Source: a virus. Taken from it: a stretch of DNA of 60,688 nucleotides. The notes beneath the pieces were generated by a model. That model made no database searches and was not told the DNA's origin. It worked only from the letters and a program-made list of their open reading frames with translations. The stretch covers positions 1 through 60,688 of the IMG/VR virus record IMGVR_UViG_3300023196_001456, one strand, 5' to 3'. Shown here piece after piece: positions 50,655 through 59,655 of this stretch. Within the stretch, counting starts at the first letter, position 1; each line of letters opens with the position of its first letter. The translations under genes were made by a program, and so were the position numbers.

Positions 50655-52372
50655 AAAGAGCAGACATAAAATCCATAGTGGGATGTGCAGCAAATGACTA
50701 TGCAGGTCAAGTTGCTATTGTACCTGTGACTAAAAGAGGCATGAGCAATACTACAGTATCTAGCGGTAGTGGTGATTATGATGGTGGAGATAGGGTAATA
50801 GGATTTGGCAATGGATATGAAATAGATGGAGACCTGCTTTTTACTATTGGCTGGGGTGATGGTTTTGCTGTAAGGAGATTGAATGATGATGGTACAATGA
50901 CAAGGTTGTTTTATGAGGAATATTTTCTTTGGAGAGATACAACAAGTACATACAATCATCTTAACTCTGTTGGTATAGATAAAATAAATAAGTTAGGTGT
51001 AGTCATGACATATAATGTTGAAGGCTATACTACTTTTGATTATAGTGGTTGTGTAAATGGAGGATCAACTTTTATAAAAGATCCAAGACCTACACATAGT
51101 AATCCTGATGTATTCATAGGTTCACAAGATTTGGCCGGTGGATATGTTAATAGAGTAGGTGGTGGACACTATAGTGGTTTATGTGCAGCTGGAGAATGGA
51201 TATATGCAGCTGATCATGATTCACATCATTACAAAAAGGTAATGCGTAGAAACTTAAAAACAGGTGCTGAGGAAAGATTAGCCACAAATGATACCAGCGT
51301 AATGTACCCTGGTTCAGCTCCAGAAGATAGAAGTGGATATAGAGGAAAGTGCTTTTATGATGAGGTAAATGATAGAGTTTTAAACTCTAGATTTTATAAT
51401 GCTAATTTTGTATTAATATTAGATGCATCAACGGCAAACCCAAAAACAGTATGGTGTGATATGGGTGACGCTGGTCAAGGAGATGATGGATATGAACATG
51501 GTTGGTTTATACCAGACCCTAAAGGTGAACCTAATATCTTTTGGACAGGTTGTAATTCTAGATTTACTAAAATGGATATAACACCATGTTTTTCAGGGAA
51601 CACTGCTACAATACTAGATATAAGGTATGTTGAAGGTCAAACTCCTGGTAATAATTTTGCTGTAGAGTTTAGAGCAGGTACAAAATACACATCAGAAATA
51701 GGTGGGAGACCTACTGATAGAATGCCTGGATATCCTAATTTTATGCCAACTGCAGCAGATAGAGGAAAAGCCATGAACCCTGGATGGGTAGATTTTGATA
51801 ATAATAAAATAGTATGTCTTTATAGATTTGATAGTGTAACAGAAGATACTACATCTTTAGGAAGGGGTAGATCATATAGAACTGATTATGGTAATACTGT
51901 AGTAAGAATGTATTCTGCTAATGGAACACCTTGGTGGATTGCAACAGGTTATGGATATGATGGTCATGGGTTTAGAATATGGAGTGATGCTTACAAAAAT
52001 GAATTAATACCAAACTGGTCAATAGAATATGGAGAGTATACATTAGATAATTCAGCTAATATTGATTTTGTTTTTTGGGATAGAACAAATTACTTTGTAC
52101 CAAGTGGATGTAGTTTAAGTTATTTTGTTTCTAATAATAACGGAACTACCTGGGAATCATATGCTGGAACTGAAACAGGAGAACATAACTTTAGTTCAGT
52201 TGGAGATATATTACGTATAAAGATGGTTGCATCTGGTGATCCTTCAAAAAATGCATATAAAATGGGTGATACAAAAGACGTAATATTGTTTGGTACTAAG
52301 TATTCAGCAGAAATGGACCCTGCCATTAGACAAAAAATGACTAAGTTTAAATTAAGAGGAAAAAAGAAATAA
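50633..52372 (+). CDS. Probable beta-propeller-like receptor-binding protein
   Basis: 579 aa. Gly/Asp/aromatic-rich with recurring blades ([60 protein letters not shown]) that suggest a beta-propeller or jelly-roll fold. No enzyme motif is certain. Its place within the fibre run supports a tip or depolymerase-like role. Identity is inferred. Confidence 0.6.
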   Translation: MFKTVSLERADIKSIVGCAANDYAGQVAIVPVTKRGMSNTTVSSGSGDYDGGDRVIGFGNGYEIDGDLLFTIGWGDGFAVRRLNDDGTMTRLFYEEYFLWRDTTSTYNHLNSVGIDKINKLGVVMTYNVEGYTTFDYSGCVNGGSTFIKDPRPTHSNPDVFIGSQDLAGGYVNRVGGGHYSGLCAAGEWIYAADHDSHHYKKVMRRNLKTGAEERLATNDTSVMYPGSAPEDRSGYRGKCFYDEVNDRVLNSRFYNANFVLILDASTANPKTVWCDMGDAGQGDDGYEHGWFIPDPKGEPNIFWTGCNSRFTKMDITPCFSGNTATILDIRYVEGQTPGNNFAVEFRAGTKYTSEIGGRPTDRMPGYPNFMPTAADRGKAMNPGWVDFDNNKIVCLYRFDSVTEDTTSLGRGRSYRTDYGNTVVRMYSANGTPWWIATGYGYDGHGFRIWSDAYKNELIPNWSIEYGEYTLDNSANIDFVFWDRTNYFVPSGCSLSYFVSNNNGTTWESYAGTETGEHNFSSVGDILRIKMVASGDPSKNAYKMGDTKDVILFGTKYSAEMDPAIRQKMTKFKLRGKKK

Positions 52373-52373
52373 T

Positions 52374-55300
52374 ATGGCAACAATAACTGGCTCACAAAGA
52401 TTATTATCTTTAGAAGGTAACACTGTAGATACTACTGTTTCTTTAGGAGCAGGTGGTTTGCTATTAGATAGTTCAGGATCTGCTGGTACTAATGGTCAGA
52501 TTCTTAGTACTACAGGATCAGCTGTACAATGGGTTAATGACAAGACAGGTACAAATAACTATGTATCAGGTATTAGCTTTAATACAACAAATGGAGTTTT
52601 AACATTAACACGTTCAGGTCTAGGAGATCTTACAGTAGATTTAGATGGTAGATATTTAACCTCTGCATCAAACTTTTATCTTGATGGTATAACTAAATCA
52701 GGTAATACACTTACGTTTAGCGTTAGTGGTACTACAAATCAAACATATACATATGGAAGTAATGCATTCAATAGTTCAACTATTTATGCTGAGCCAGGTA
52801 TATTTAGTGGTGGTGGCACACCAACTTTAGCTCCCGGAGTAACTGAAGCAGAAGTAAGATCTTTAATTAGTGCTGGTACTTCTAGTTTAGTGATTGGTAC
52901 AACTGCAACTACAGCAAAAGCGGGTAATATTACAACAATAACTTCAGCGCAGGCAACTGCTATTACAAACAACACGGCCAAGGTTTCAGATACAGGTACT
53001 CCTGCAATATTATCTAATGGTGCTACCCCAACTCTAAATACAGGAATAACCGGAGCAGAGGTAAGATCTCTTATAGGGGCAGGAACTGGAAGTGGTACTT
53101 CTAACTTAGTTATTGGTACAACATCAACAACTGCAATGGCAGGTAATACAACAACTATTACTTCTGCACAAGCAACTGCTATTGTAGATAACACTAAGAA
53201 AGTAACAGATAGTGGGGTACCAGCAGTTTTGTCTAATGGAACAATTCCATCATTAAACTCAGGTATATCTGCTGCTGAAATGAGAAGTCTTATTGGAGCA
53301 GGTACAGGTAATGGATCATCCAATTTAGTAATTGGAACTACTTCTACAACAGCTAAAGCAGGTAATATAACTACTATTACAGGTGCTCAAGCATCAGCAA
53401 TAACTGCAAATACTGCTAAAGTTACAGACTCAGGAACACCAGCAATACTTTCAAATGGAGTCACACCAAGTCTTAATTCAGGAATTAGTGCTGCAGAAGT
53501 TAGAACATTGATTGGTGCAGGTACTTCAAGTAGTGCAGGAGTTACAAGCGTAAGTGGTACTGCAAATAGAATCTCTGTTACGGCAGGTGCCACACCTACG
53601 GTAAATGCAATTACAGGTACAGTAAGTTCTTCTTCTGCTAATTTAGCAACAGGAGCACAAATACAAACAGCCATTAATACAGCTGTAACAGGAGTATTAA
53701 AATATAAAGGAACATGGAATGCAGCCACCAATTCCCCACTACTTCAAAGTCAAAAAGGTATTGTAGGTGAATATTATATTGTATCTACAGCAGGTAATAC
53801 AAATTTAGATGGTATTACAGACTGGGCAGTAGGTGACTGGGCAGTATTCTCTGATCAAGCAACAGATGCTTGGCAGAAGATAGATAACACACAAGTTGGT
53901 AATGTGACAGGGAGCGGTTCATCTGGAAGAGTTGCTTATTGGAATGGATCAACTAATATAACAAGTGACGCAGGATTAACTTTTAATGGTGGTACAAATC
54001 TTTTAGCAGTTGGTGGTGCAGTAACTTGGAGTGGTGGTGGATCAACAGAATCTAATTCTGCATATGATAATATGATTACTGGAATTAGTGATAGTGGTAG
54101 TTCAACTAAAACAATTACATTATCACAACAAGATGGTAGTACTTTAACCACATCATTTAGTATACCGCAAGGAACTATGTCTTCTTGGACTATTCAAGAA
54201 GGAAACGGAACAGAAAGTACAGCTGTTACAGATGGTGAAACATTAACAATAGCACAAGGTGGTGGTATACAATCAGAAATGACTTCTGTAACTAGTGGAG
54301 GTACTATTACTATTACCAATACAGATAGAGGTTCTTCTCAAGATATATTTAAAAATGTAACTAATGGTAAGGGTATTATTAAAGCTACAGGCAACAATGA
54401 TACCATAACTATTCTAGGTTGTGATGGAACAAACGTAGAAGTTAATGAAGAAGAACGTACTGTAACTATTTGTGCAACTAAGCAAACTCTTTCTGTAGCA
54501 GGTCAAACACTTACAATTTCTGATGGTAACTCTGTAACAATGCCAACTAACACAGGACCTCAAGGTCCTAAAGGGGACACCGGAGCTGCAGGAGCCGCAG
54601 GTGCAGCAGGTGCTAAAGGTGATACAGGACTGAGAGGTGCCGCAGGAACCAATGGTACTAACGGAGCAGCCGGTGCCAAAGGTGATACAGGTGATACAGG
54701 AGCCACGGGTGCAACCGGTGCTGCAGGAACAAATGGTACTAATGGTGCAAAAGGAGATACTGGAAACACTGGACCACAAGGTGGACAAGGGATACAAGGT
54801 AATCCGGGAACTGCTGGAGCTAAGGGAGATACGGGTGCAAAAGGAGCAACTGGATCTGCTGGAGCGGCTGGAGCAACTGGTGCTCAAGGTCCTCAAGGAG
54901 CAAAAGGTGATACTGGCTCACAAGGTCCAGCAGGACCTAATGGTGGAACATATCACTATACTAATTCAGGTGATAACCCAAGTAAATTTAGATTCTGGGG
55001 TACTTCATCTACTTATGGTATAGGAATGCAATCTGGTCAATCTTATGGTTATTTAAATGACTATGCTACAGTATTTCAAATGAATAATGAAGCAGACCGT
55101 GGATGGGTTTGGAAATATGAAGGTCAAGCCAACAGTGATGGTGCAATGTCATTAACAACTTCTGGTAATTTAAAACTTAAAGGAGTTGCAGATGTAGGAT
55201 ATGTTAGAATAGATGGTAATGATGTAATTAATAATAAAGGAGAATGGGTTGGCCAACCAACTGGATTACAAGGACCAAAAGGAGATACAGGATCTACTGG

Positions 55301-55802
55301 AGCACAAGGAATACAAGGTGTTACTGGATCTCAGGGACCAGCCGGAGCTAAGGGAAATACAGGTTCTCAAGGGGCTGCTGGAAGCAATGGAACTAATGGA
55401 ACCGATGGAGCTAAGGGTGACACTGGCTCAACAGGGCCCAAAGGTTCAACTGGAGCGACTGGGGCTACAGGTGGACAAGGACCACAAGGTCCACAGGGTG
55501 ATAAGGGGCCAACGGGTAGTCAGGGACCAACAGGTGATAGAGGACCTACTGGTAATACTGGATCAACTGGAAGTCAAGGACCACAGGGAATACAAGGCCC
55601 TGCTGGATCAAAAGGTAGCACAGGTAGTACAGGAGCTCAAGGACCTCAAGGACCTGCAGGACCTTCAGGACCTAACTTTCCTGTAAGTATTGATGGTCAA
55701 CCAGATACAACAATAAAAAGAGTAGATGTTAATGGAAAATCACGTTGTGCTACTTTTGAATTAAATGATGGTACTTCATTTAGTGTACAACTCTGTGGAT
55801 AA
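52374..55802 (+). CDS. Collagen-like tail/head fibre (3)
   Basis: 1142 aa. N-terminal beta region; a 3.4-fold repeat of about 73 residues (about residues 144-386); two Gly-X-Y collagen-like segments (about 728-857 and 964-1100) separated by a globular domain; and a C-terminal tip. Repeat units include [20 protein letters not shown]. Collagen-like stalks give rigid triple-helical fibres in phages. The largest gene in the window. Confidence 0.85.
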   Translation: MATITGSQRLLSLEGNTVDTTVSLGAGGLLLDSSGSAGTNGQILSTTGSAVQWVNDKTGTNNYVSGISFNTTNGVLTLTRSGLGDLTVDLDGRYLTSASNFYLDGITKSGNTLTFSVSGTTNQTYTYGSNAFNSSTIYAEPGIFSGGGTPTLAPGVTEAEVRSLISAGTSSLVIGTTATTAKAGNITTITSAQATAITNNTAKVSDTGTPAILSNGATPTLNTGITGAEVRSLIGAGTGSGTSNLVIGTTSTTAMAGNTTTITSAQATAIVDNTKKVTDSGVPAVLSNGTIPSLNSGISAAEMRSLIGAGTGNGSSNLVIGTTSTTAKAGNITTITGAQASAITANTAKVTDSGTPAILSNGVTPSLNSGISAAEVRTLIGAGTSSSAGVTSVSGTANRISVTAGATPTVNAITGTVSSSSANLATGAQIQTAINTAVTGVLKYKGTWNAATNSPLLQSQKGIVGEYYIVSTAGNTNLDGITDWAVGDWAVFSDQATDAWQKIDNTQVGNVTGSGSSGRVAYWNGSTNITSDAGLTFNGGTNLLAVGGAVTWSGGGSTESNSAYDNMITGISDSGSSTKTITLSQQDGSTLTTSFSIPQGTMSSWTIQEGNGTESTAVTDGETLTIAQGGGIQSEMTSVTSGGTITITNTDRGSSQDIFKNVTNGKGIIKATGNNDTITILGCDGTNVEVNEEERTVTICATKQTLSVAGQTLTISDGNSVTMPTNTGPQGPKGDTGAAGAAGAAGAKGDTGLRGAAGTNGTNGAAGAKGDTGDTGATGATGAAGTNGTNGAKGDTGNTGPQGGQGIQGNPGTAGAKGDTGAKGATGSAGAAGATGAQGPQGAKGDTGSQGPAGPNGGTYHYTNSGDNPSKFRFWGTSSTYGIGMQSGQSYGYLNDYATVFQMNNEADRGWVWKYEGQANSDGAMSLTTSGNLKLKGVADVGYVRIDGNDVINNKGEWVGQPTGLQGPKGDTGSTGAQGIQGVTGSQGPAGAKGNTGSQGAAGSNGTNGTDGAKGDTGSTGPKGSTGATGATGGQGPQGPQGDKGPTGSQGPTGDRGPTGNTGSTGSQGPQGIQGPAGSKGSTGSTGAQGPQGPAGPSGPNFPVSIDGQPDTTIKRVDVNGKSRCATFELNDGTSFSVQLCG
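52803..53530 (+). repeat. Tandem repeats of about 219 nt in the collagen-like fibre gene
   Basis: Three full and one partial copy of a unit of about 73 codons, recognised by LSNGxxPxLNxGI...[10 protein letters not shown] and [13 protein letters not shown]. The copies differ at the DNA level, suggesting old duplication kept by selection. Confidence 0.8.
54555..55675 (+). repeat. Two collagen-like Gly-X-Y segments
   Basis: Segments at about 54555-54945 and 55263-55675 are runs of Gly-X-Y triplets (for example [20 protein letters not shown]), interrupted by a 107-codon globular region. Repeats of GGA/GGT-rich codons make the reverse strand look coding, but it is not. Confidence 0.9.
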
Positions 55803-55819
55803 AATATAAACTAACAATT

Positions 55820-56260
55820 ATGGCAAACAAGAAAAAAACATCAACTAAGAAAAAGGCAACAAAAAAGAAAGTTGTTAAAAAGGTTATTAAAAAAGTAGAG
55901 GTACCTGTGGTAAAGGAACACCTATCCCAAAGGTTTTATTTTGATATAGAGTCTTTAGTAACAAATGGTAATTCTTTGATAAAGGAGATAGTATTTACTT
56001 ATACAGGTTCATTAGTAATACCCAAGTCATTAAAATCAACATATGAAAAGAAAAGTGTTACTGTACATGGATCATATATTGTAAAAGATGCTGATGAAGG
56101 AATTGTGACAACACAAGATTATAAATCATTATCTAAAAATGATGTAAAAGTATTCTTGTTAAAGCATTTGCGTGATGATTATATAACAGGAATGCAGGAT
56201 ATAATTAAGAAAGACTTATTACCAGAAACAAATTTAGTTGTTGATCTACCTTGGAAATAA
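55820..56260 (+). CDS. Virion-region protein with Lys-rich N-terminus
   Basis: 146 aa. Lys-rich start (NKKKTSTKKKATKKKVVKKV) followed by a beta/alpha body (FYFDIESLVTNGNSLIKEIV; KVFLLKHLRDDYITGMQDII). No family recognised. Confidence 0.65.
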   Translation: MANKKKTSTKKKATKKKVVKKVIKKVEVPVVKEHLSQRFYFDIESLVTNGNSLIKEIVFTYTGSLVIPKSLKSTYEKKSVTVHGSYIVKDADEGIVTTQDYKSLSKNDVKVFLLKHLRDDYITGMQDIIKKDLLPETNLVVDLPWK

Positions 56261-56280
56261 AAAATAAATTATTATCTTTG
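56251..56280 (+). promoter_or_regulatory. Bacteroidota-type promoter before the 83-aa gene
   Basis: TTG (56251-56253), a 19-nt spacer, then TATCTTTG (56273-56280) fits TTG-N(17-23)-TAnnTTTG. The -7 is 31 nt before the ATG at 56312. The TTG lies in the last codons of the previous gene. Confidence 0.55.
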
Positions 56281-56311
56281 AAGAGTATACAAATTTTAAA
56301 AACCAATTATA

Positions 56312-56563
56312 ATGGCAAAAGTAAAAAAAGCAAAAAAAATTCTTGCTAAGGAACTAGAAGAAGTTAAAGAACTTCAAAATCAAATTAATACATTACTAAT
56401 GAATATTGGTAATGCAGAGTTGGTAAAAAATCAACTTGTAGCAACTCATGCAGAAGCAACTACAAATTGGAAAGCAGTAAGTAAATCTCTTGAAGAAAAA
56501 TATGGTTCAGTTAATATTAGTTTAGAGGACGGTACCATAAGTGAGATTCCAGAAGAAGAATAG
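56312..56563 (+). CDS. Small coiled-coil protein
   Basis: 83 aa. A long helix (AKELEEVKELQNQINTLLMN) then a short acidic C-terminus. The prefoldin-like layout is common for phage fibre-assembly chaperones or head fibre adaptors, but this is only a resemblance. Confidence 0.65.
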   Translation: MAKVKKAKKILAKELEEVKELQNQINTLLMNIGNAELVKNQLVATHAEATTNWKAVSKSLEEKYGSVNISLEDGTISEIPEEE

Positions 56564-56593
56564 ACTTCCAACCTTTTTTATAAATATTTTTTT

Positions 56594-56640
56594 CAAAAAA
56601 TTTTAAAACCATTCTTCTTGTTTGGTTTTAGAATTTTTTG
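56594..56640 (+). terminator. AT-rich 17-bp inverted repeat, terminator-like
   Basis: CAAAAAATTTTAAAACC (56594-56610) pairs with GGTTTTAGAATTTTTTG (56624-56640) at 16 of 17 positions with a 13-nt loop. The right arm overlaps the start of the late-type promoter motif, so a terminator and promoter seem to share sequence. Low GC makes termination efficiency uncertain. Confidence 0.45.
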
Positions 56641-56657
56641 TATATTATATATGTATA
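56634..56657 (+). promoter_or_regulatory. Late-type AT-rich promoter motif
   Basis: TTTTTTGTATATTATATA and six more bases, then GCAT, 40 nt before the ATG at 56698. Almost identical to the copy at 44972. Confidence 0.65.
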
Positions 56658-56697
56658 GCATTTCTGAAAGACTTGCATCATAGAAAAAAAAGTATTT

Positions 56698-58920
56698 ATG
56701 ATTCCAACTAACTCAAGCGCAACTACAAATGGTTGTGATAGTATATCATCAAATTGTGTTATCTGGCAAGGACCAGATATTGCTTGTATAGATCTTTGCA
56801 ATGGTGATACAATTACCGAAGTAGTAGCTAAACTAGCTGAAAAATTATGTGATATCCTTGATGGAGGTATTGTTGCTAATCCTGATTTAACAGGGTTAGA
56901 CTTGACATGCCTTGCTATACCGGGTTTACCACCAGAAACTCTTGTAGAAATTCTACAAGCTATGGTAAATCAAATTTGTATAAACAAAACTTCTAAAGGT
57001 GAACCAGATCCAGGACGTAATGATAGATTAAACTTACCTACTTGTTTATACTATCTTGATGCTAATGGAAATCAAGTAACATCATTACCAATAGATGAGT
57101 ATGCTATTTTAACAGCACAAAATTTATGTGCTGTAATTTCTGATGTTGAAGTAAACACATTAACAATAGCAAATCATACAACAAGATTAAACTTATTAGA
57201 AGCATGTGTATTTCCAGAAGGAGTATGTGCTATAGGTAGTGGAGGAAGTGAAGCTCAAGTAGTACCTACATGTATTGTAAATGTAGGAAATTTAACAGAT
57301 GTATCAGTTTTATTACTTGCACTAGAAATTAGATTTTGTGAATTAGAATCTGCAGTTGGCCTACCAAGTACAATTAATAATGCAATTTCACAATCAATTA
57401 TAACAGCAAGTTACATAACCTTATCTAACAATGCAGTTAGCTACGGTTCTATATCAGGTTGGAATACTAATGCAATTACTCTTGCACAATCTATGCAAAA
57501 TGCGTGGGTTGTAATTGATGATATGTATAATGCTATTACAGAAATTCAAACAAATTGCTGTGGTGGTGGATGTGATTCTGTATCATTTGGTTATACAATA
57601 CAAAACATACTACAAGACGGACAAATAACAGGTCTTAGATTTATATTTTTAAATTCAAGTATGCCTAGTACATTTAATGATTGTGCAGGTAGTTCAACTA
57701 TTACAATTGGAGATGTAAATGGTAATACAATTCAAGAGATAGTATCAGTTAGTAGTTTACAAAATGATCCTAATGGGGTACAAATAAACTTACCTGGTAT
57801 GAATACAGTTCAAGATTTAAATGTCTCAATAGGTTTCTGTGTTACAAATGGTACAGAATCATGTTCAGATACTCAAACAACTGTTGTAACAGGATTTATA
57901 CCATGTCCTATAAGTCCAACTATATCAAATGTACAGAATGAACAAGCAACTATTAGTTTTGTAAATACATTAGGACCAACAGCTCAGTATGTATTAGATG
58001 TTATAAACACTGTTACAAACATTACTGAACAAACAGAAACTGTAAATAACCCAGGAGGTCCTGTCACAGTTACATTTACAAATTTAATTCCTAATACAAA
58101 TTATAACGTTAGAATAACTATTAACTACCAAGGTGGAACACAAGTATGTATTAACCCAACTAACTTTACATCTACAGGGGCAGAGAATCCTTGTACAAAT
58201 GGAATAGATTGTGGGTTTATAGTTGACTTTACTTCCAGTATGTCAGATGAAATTATTTTACTTAAAAATGGTATACCTGGAGTAGTTAATACAATTATAA
58301 CTGAATCAGGTTCAAATGATTATCAATTAGGTATAACTCTTGTAGATGAGTGGTCTACTGCAGTACAACCACCATCAACTACATATAGTGACAAACCTGC
58401 CTATACTTCCTTACCAGCAAATCAAAAAATTATGAATACTGGGCCTACCACTAATTCATGGTTTACAACAATGGAAAGGTTTGGAATAAATAATGAAGCT
58501 TCATTTAATTCACAAATAGCACCTCTTGCTACTGTGGTTTTCCCGGTAGGAGGTGGTTTCAATAGTGAAGAACCAACGGATGTTGCAATAGGCTTAGCAA
58601 TTGAAGGTGCAGCCTTTATGGGTGATTGGAGACCAAGTGCTGCTAAATATTTAATAATATTTACAGATAATCTTCCAAGTGGTTCTGATGATACATTTAA
58701 TAATGTTGATGTTCAAAGGTTGGCACAATTAGCAGCAACATGTTCATCACTAGGAATTAGATGTTTTGTAATGGGAGTAGGTAATAATAAAACATATACT
58801 CCACCAGGAGGAACACCAATATTCCCTTGGAGAATCTTTGCTTTAGATACCGGAGGAGATTGGAATTTAAGTTACAATGCAGGAGCTATTTCAGAGTTTA
58901 TAACTGATCAGTGTCCATAA
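56698..58920 (+). CDS. Virion-type protein ending in an FN3-like and a VWA domain
   Basis: 740 aa. N-terminal half Cys- and Asn/Thr-rich (SISSNCVIWQGPDIACIDLC; QICINKTSKGEPDPGRNDR). An FN3-like domain spans about residues 400-485 (TISFVNTLGPTAQYVLDVIN; NYNVRITINYQGGTQVC). The C-terminal domain is VWA-type: CGFIVDFTSSMSDEIILLKN (MIDAS-like DFTSS at about 509-513), then ATVVFPVGGGFNSEEPTDVA and LIIFTDN (about 652-658). VWA domains bind proteins or receptors through a metal. Probably a surface adhesin. Confidence 0.75.
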   Translation: MIPTNSSATTNGCDSISSNCVIWQGPDIACIDLCNGDTITEVVAKLAEKLCDILDGGIVANPDLTGLDLTCLAIPGLPPETLVEILQAMVNQICINKTSKGEPDPGRNDRLNLPTCLYYLDANGNQVTSLPIDEYAILTAQNLCAVISDVEVNTLTIANHTTRLNLLEACVFPEGVCAIGSGGSEAQVVPTCIVNVGNLTDVSVLLLALEIRFCELESAVGLPSTINNAISQSIITASYITLSNNAVSYGSISGWNTNAITLAQSMQNAWVVIDDMYNAITEIQTNCCGGGCDSVSFGYTIQNILQDGQITGLRFIFLNSSMPSTFNDCAGSSTITIGDVNGNTIQEIVSVSSLQNDPNGVQINLPGMNTVQDLNVSIGFCVTNGTESCSDTQTTVVTGFIPCPISPTISNVQNEQATISFVNTLGPTAQYVLDVINTVTNITEQTETVNNPGGPVTVTFTNLIPNTNYNVRITINYQGGTQVCINPTNFTSTGAENPCTNGIDCGFIVDFTSSMSDEIILLKNGIPGVVNTIITESGSNDYQLGITLVDEWSTAVQPPSTTYSDKPAYTSLPANQKIMNTGPTTNSWFTTMERFGINNEASFNSQIAPLATVVFPVGGGFNSEEPTDVAIGLAIEGAAFMGDWRPSAAKYLIIFTDNLPSGSDDTFNNVDVQRLAQLAATCSSLGIRCFVMGVGNNKTYTPPGGTPIFPWRIFALDTGGDWNLSYNAGAISEFITDQCP

Positions 58921-58960
58921 GATTATATAAGAAATTAAATAAAAAATAAAAAATAAAAAA

Positions 58961-59521
58961 ATGGCATGTAATTGTACAAAATGTAGTTCACAATGCGGAT
59001 GTTCTGATACAGCAATCACAAACCCATGTACATATACGGATTGTAGTGTTGGTAATGAAAGATGTGATGACATACAATGTGCAGAATGTGTAAGTTATTG
59101 TGGTACATCTTTTCAAATAGGTGATCCTGGTAGTAGAATAGTTATATCCTCTGGTGAAAGACTTGATTCTATTATACAGAAATTTTCTATGATATTATCT
59201 AATGGATTAGGAGCATGTACTTCAAATGATGTACAACATGATCCATATAACGTATATGCAGGTATAATAACTAAAAGTTCTGTAGATGTAATTTGGGATG
59301 GTATATGGAGTAATAGTTCAGGTTTAAATATATATATAGATACGCAAGTATCTCCAGGAGGATGGGTATTAGTAAACCCAACTCCTATTGTACCAACTGT
59401 AAATAATCTTACAGTAACAAACTTAATTGCTAGTACAGCTTATAAAATTAAAGTAGTAGATGCTGGAAACTCTTCAGCGTGTAAACCAATTGAAATTCTT
59501 ATTACTACTTTAGCTAATTAA
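58961..59521 (+). CDS. Cys-rich virion-type protein with FN3-like part
   Basis: 186 aa. The first 45 residues hold at least 13 Cys (ACNCTKCSSQCGCSDTAITN; NERCDDIQCAECVSYCG), then GERLDSIIQKFSMIL, then an FN3-like beta domain (VTNLIASTAYKIKVVDAGNS). Related proteins are known to me from Bacteroidota phages, without assigned function. Probably a metal- or disulphide-stabilised surface protein. Confidence 0.7.
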   Translation: MACNCTKCSSQCGCSDTAITNPCTYTDCSVGNERCDDIQCAECVSYCGTSFQIGDPGSRIVISSGERLDSIIQKFSMILSNGLGACTSNDVQHDPYNVYAGIITKSSVDVIWDGIWSNSSGLNIYIDTQVSPGGWVLVNPTPIVPTVNNLTVTNLIASTAYKIKVVDAGNSSACKPIEILITTLAN

Positions 59522-59545
59522 TGGCAAATAAAAATAACAACAGAA

Positions 59546-59570
59546 GGTGATAGTTTGTTGGTTTTCTATC
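59546..59570 (+). other. Hairpin between the Cys-rich gene and its terminator
   Basis: GTGATAG and CTATCAC form a 7-bp stem with a 12-nt loop. It follows the nine-codon frame at 59521 and precedes the terminator, and might stabilise the 3' end of the transcript. Confidence 0.35.
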
Positions 59571-59582
59571 ACAAGAGTTGGA

Positions 59583-59612
59583 GAGGCTCCTTTTAGGGGC
59601 CTCTTTTTTTTT
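59583..59612 (+). terminator. Intrinsic terminator after the Cys-rich gene
   Basis: GAGGCTCC-TTTTA-GGGGCCTC, an 8-bp stem with one G-T pair, followed by nine Ts. Confidence 0.9.
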
Positions 59613-59626
59613 AATAATTAATTCAG

Positions 59627-59634
59627 TATATTTG
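59627..59634 (+). promoter_or_regulatory. Bacteroidota-type -7 element before the phosphoesterase gene
   Basis: TATATTTG fits TAnnTTTG, 21 nt before the ATG at 59656 and just after a strong terminator. No TTG at the -33 position. Confidence 0.45.
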
Positions 59635-59655
59635 GTAAATTTAAAAACTTTCCCT

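Noticed and set aside
54414-54896. Long reverse-strand open frames rich in Ser/Cys/Val opposite the collagen-like and repeat regions (also 52784-53323 and 53387-53731)
   Set aside because: They are antisense shadows of a low-complexity Gly-rich gene; repeats make the reverse strand stop-poor. No leader, promoter or family signal.
59521-59550. Nine-codon frame after the Cys-rich gene
   Set aside because: Too short and no conserved feature; likely the transcript's untranslated end.
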